Made by a program: the position numbers and the translations under genes. A stretch of 6,088 nucleotides of DNA from Anaerolineae bacterium (GTDB lineage Bacteria; Chloroflexota; Anaerolineae; 4572-78; J111): contig JAGRCC010000509.1 in NCBI GenBank assembly GCA_020433785.1, positions 1-6,088 on the forward strand. The letters are read 5' to 3'. Shown piece after piece: positions 5,254 to 6,088 of this stretch (its first letter is position 1; each line of letters opens with the position of its first letter). A model generated the notes under the pieces. That model was not told the DNA's origin. It made no database searches and saw nothing but the letters and a program-made list of their open reading frames with translations.

Positions 5254-6088
5254 CTAACGCACTTGTTCCCGCTGAAGAATGTTTTGAGGGACCAAACCGG
5301 CGGCAACAGCTTGTTCAAAGGTCATCGGTTTGCTCTGAGGCTCAGTCTTTTTAACGGGTGCGGCTGGAGTTACCTTTTCAGGCTTAAGGTCAACTTCCGG
5401 AGGGCTAGCTACGAAATTATCTTGAGGATCGTTGTCAATACCGTCAAACATATTATCGAGTTCAAGTTCGAAAGCGCTGCCTAAATTCGCGTCTTTTAAG
5501 TTTAGCTGAACCGGCTGCTCTTCATATAGTTGAGCCAGATCACTCGCCGTTTGTTTGGTGTAATACCAAACAACCCCTGGTTTGGCTGTTGGCCCAAAAA
5601 TTACGGCTAACAGTAACTGTCTATTGATGTCATAAGCATAAACGTTATAATCAATCCCTTCGAAAAAGCTGGATTTAAAGATCGAATCCCGGCTGCCGAG
5701 TAGATTGGCTAACTCGATGGAGGCGGTAAAATTTGCGGCTACCAGCGCACTAATCGTAGTCGTATCCAGGCCAACGGTTGTGCCGACGGCACTAACCATA
5801 TAACCACTGGCATCGATCAATAAAACACATTGGGCAGAGGTATTGGCCTGCAACTTTTTCAAAAGGTCATTGCTTTTATCAGCATAAGTCGACCGGTCAA
5901 TCGACTGCGGAACAGGTTGCCCGTCGTGGGTTGTATGATTAAGGGCTCCTTCGACAATTTCCCGAATTTGTTTGATTGAAAACGGTTTGTTGATGTATCC
6001 GTCTAACGTATCTACTGCCTCAGATTGTAATTCAGCCGAACCATAAGCGGTCATCATTACAACTTGTGTTTGAGGAGAGAGTTGACGT
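5254..6088 (-). CDS. Response regulator receiver (partial) - Roadblock/LC7 domain fusion protein
   Basis: The gene is cut by the window edge. The reading frame stays open to 6087, so 277 C-terminal codons are visible, ending in TAG (5254-5256). The first visible residues, QVVMMTAYG then GYINKPF, are the second half of a CheY-like receiver domain, with the conserved Thr of MTA (codon 6049-6051) and the Lys of KPF (codon 5986-5988). The phosphoacceptor Asp would lie outside. A linker leads to a Roadblock/LC7 domain (about 5518-5874) with CVLLIDASGYMVSAVG, LVAANFTASIELANLLG and LLLAVIFG. The last 80 or so residues are acidic and proline/lysine-rich and end in MTFEQAVAAGLVP. Roadblock/LC7 proteins such as MglB bind Ras-like GTPases and control polarity or motility; here phosphorylation may control that interaction (inference). 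The gene converges on the operon and is visibly more AT-rich than its first gene. The internal ATG at 6057 is not the true start, because the receiver core continues upstream of it. Confidence 0.85.
   Translation of the reverse strand, partial: RQLSPQTQVVMMTAYGSAELQSEAVDTLDGYINKPFSIKQIREIVEGALNHTTHDGQPVPQSIDRSTYADKSNDLLKKLQANTSAQCVLLIDASGYMVSAVGTTVGLDTTTISALVAANFTASIELANLLGSRDSIFKSSFFEGIDYNVYAYDINRQLLLAVIFGPTAKPGVVWYYTKQTASDLAQLYEEQPVQLNLKDANLGSAFELELDNMFDGIDNDPQDNFVASPPEVDLKPEKVTPAAPVKKTEPQSKPMTFEQAVAAGLVPQNILQREQVR

Noticed and set aside
6052..6057. Two consecutive ATG codons as the start of the minus-strand regulator
   Set aside because: The frame remains open to the window edge, and the residues before (PQTQVV) together with MMTAYG form the receiver-domain strand before its conserved Thr, so the gene starts outside the window.

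Overview
The window most likely comes from a member of the Chloroflexota (Anaerolineae/Caldilineae-like). This is inferred from three things. Two very large polytopic membrane proteins end in a beta-rich module with GYD, LxW and WxPGE signatures that I associate with this phylum. A response-regulator/Roadblock fusion lies beside them. Degenerate 7-bp tandem repeats of the YACGTTC/YACGCAC type are embedded in one gene. No marker gene fixes the taxonomy, and Cyanobacteria remain a weaker alternative.

Layout. Bases 1-198 hold no convincing gene but are rich in short complementary segments, a possible promoter (116-144) and a compact multi-stem structure that runs up to the first gene's ribosome-binding site. 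From about 199 to 2676 (+) there is a DUF2079-family membrane protein. Its start codon is uncertain: TTG at 199, or a rare ATT at 238 with an excellent Shine-Dalgarno sequence. After 15 nt, 2692-5190 (+) encodes a second GT-C/GT39-like membrane protein, probably in the same operon. It carries two in-frame heptamer-repeat tracts (3420-3468 and 4244-4271). A hairpin at 5211-5240 followed by a T-rich run ends the operon. Convergent to it, 5254 to the window edge (-) encodes the C-terminal part of a receiver domain, then a Roadblock/LC7 domain and an acidic/proline-rich tail. Its N-terminus lies outside the window.

How the genes may work together. Both large proteins look like integral-membrane, lipid-linked-sugar-type transferases (GT-C architecture) with extracytoplasmic C-terminal beta modules. 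They plausibly act together in building or modifying a cell-envelope glycan; this is inference from fold class and operon layout, and the substrate is unknown. The convergent regulator is probably functionally separate. It resembles receiver-MglB-like signalling proteins that act on small Ras-like GTPases, but no GTPase is visible here.

The most unusual signals are a candidate RNA switch or pseudoknot that could hide the Shine-Dalgarno sequence of the operon's first gene, and the heptamer repeats inside the second gene. A gain or loss of one 7-bp unit there would shift the reading frame.
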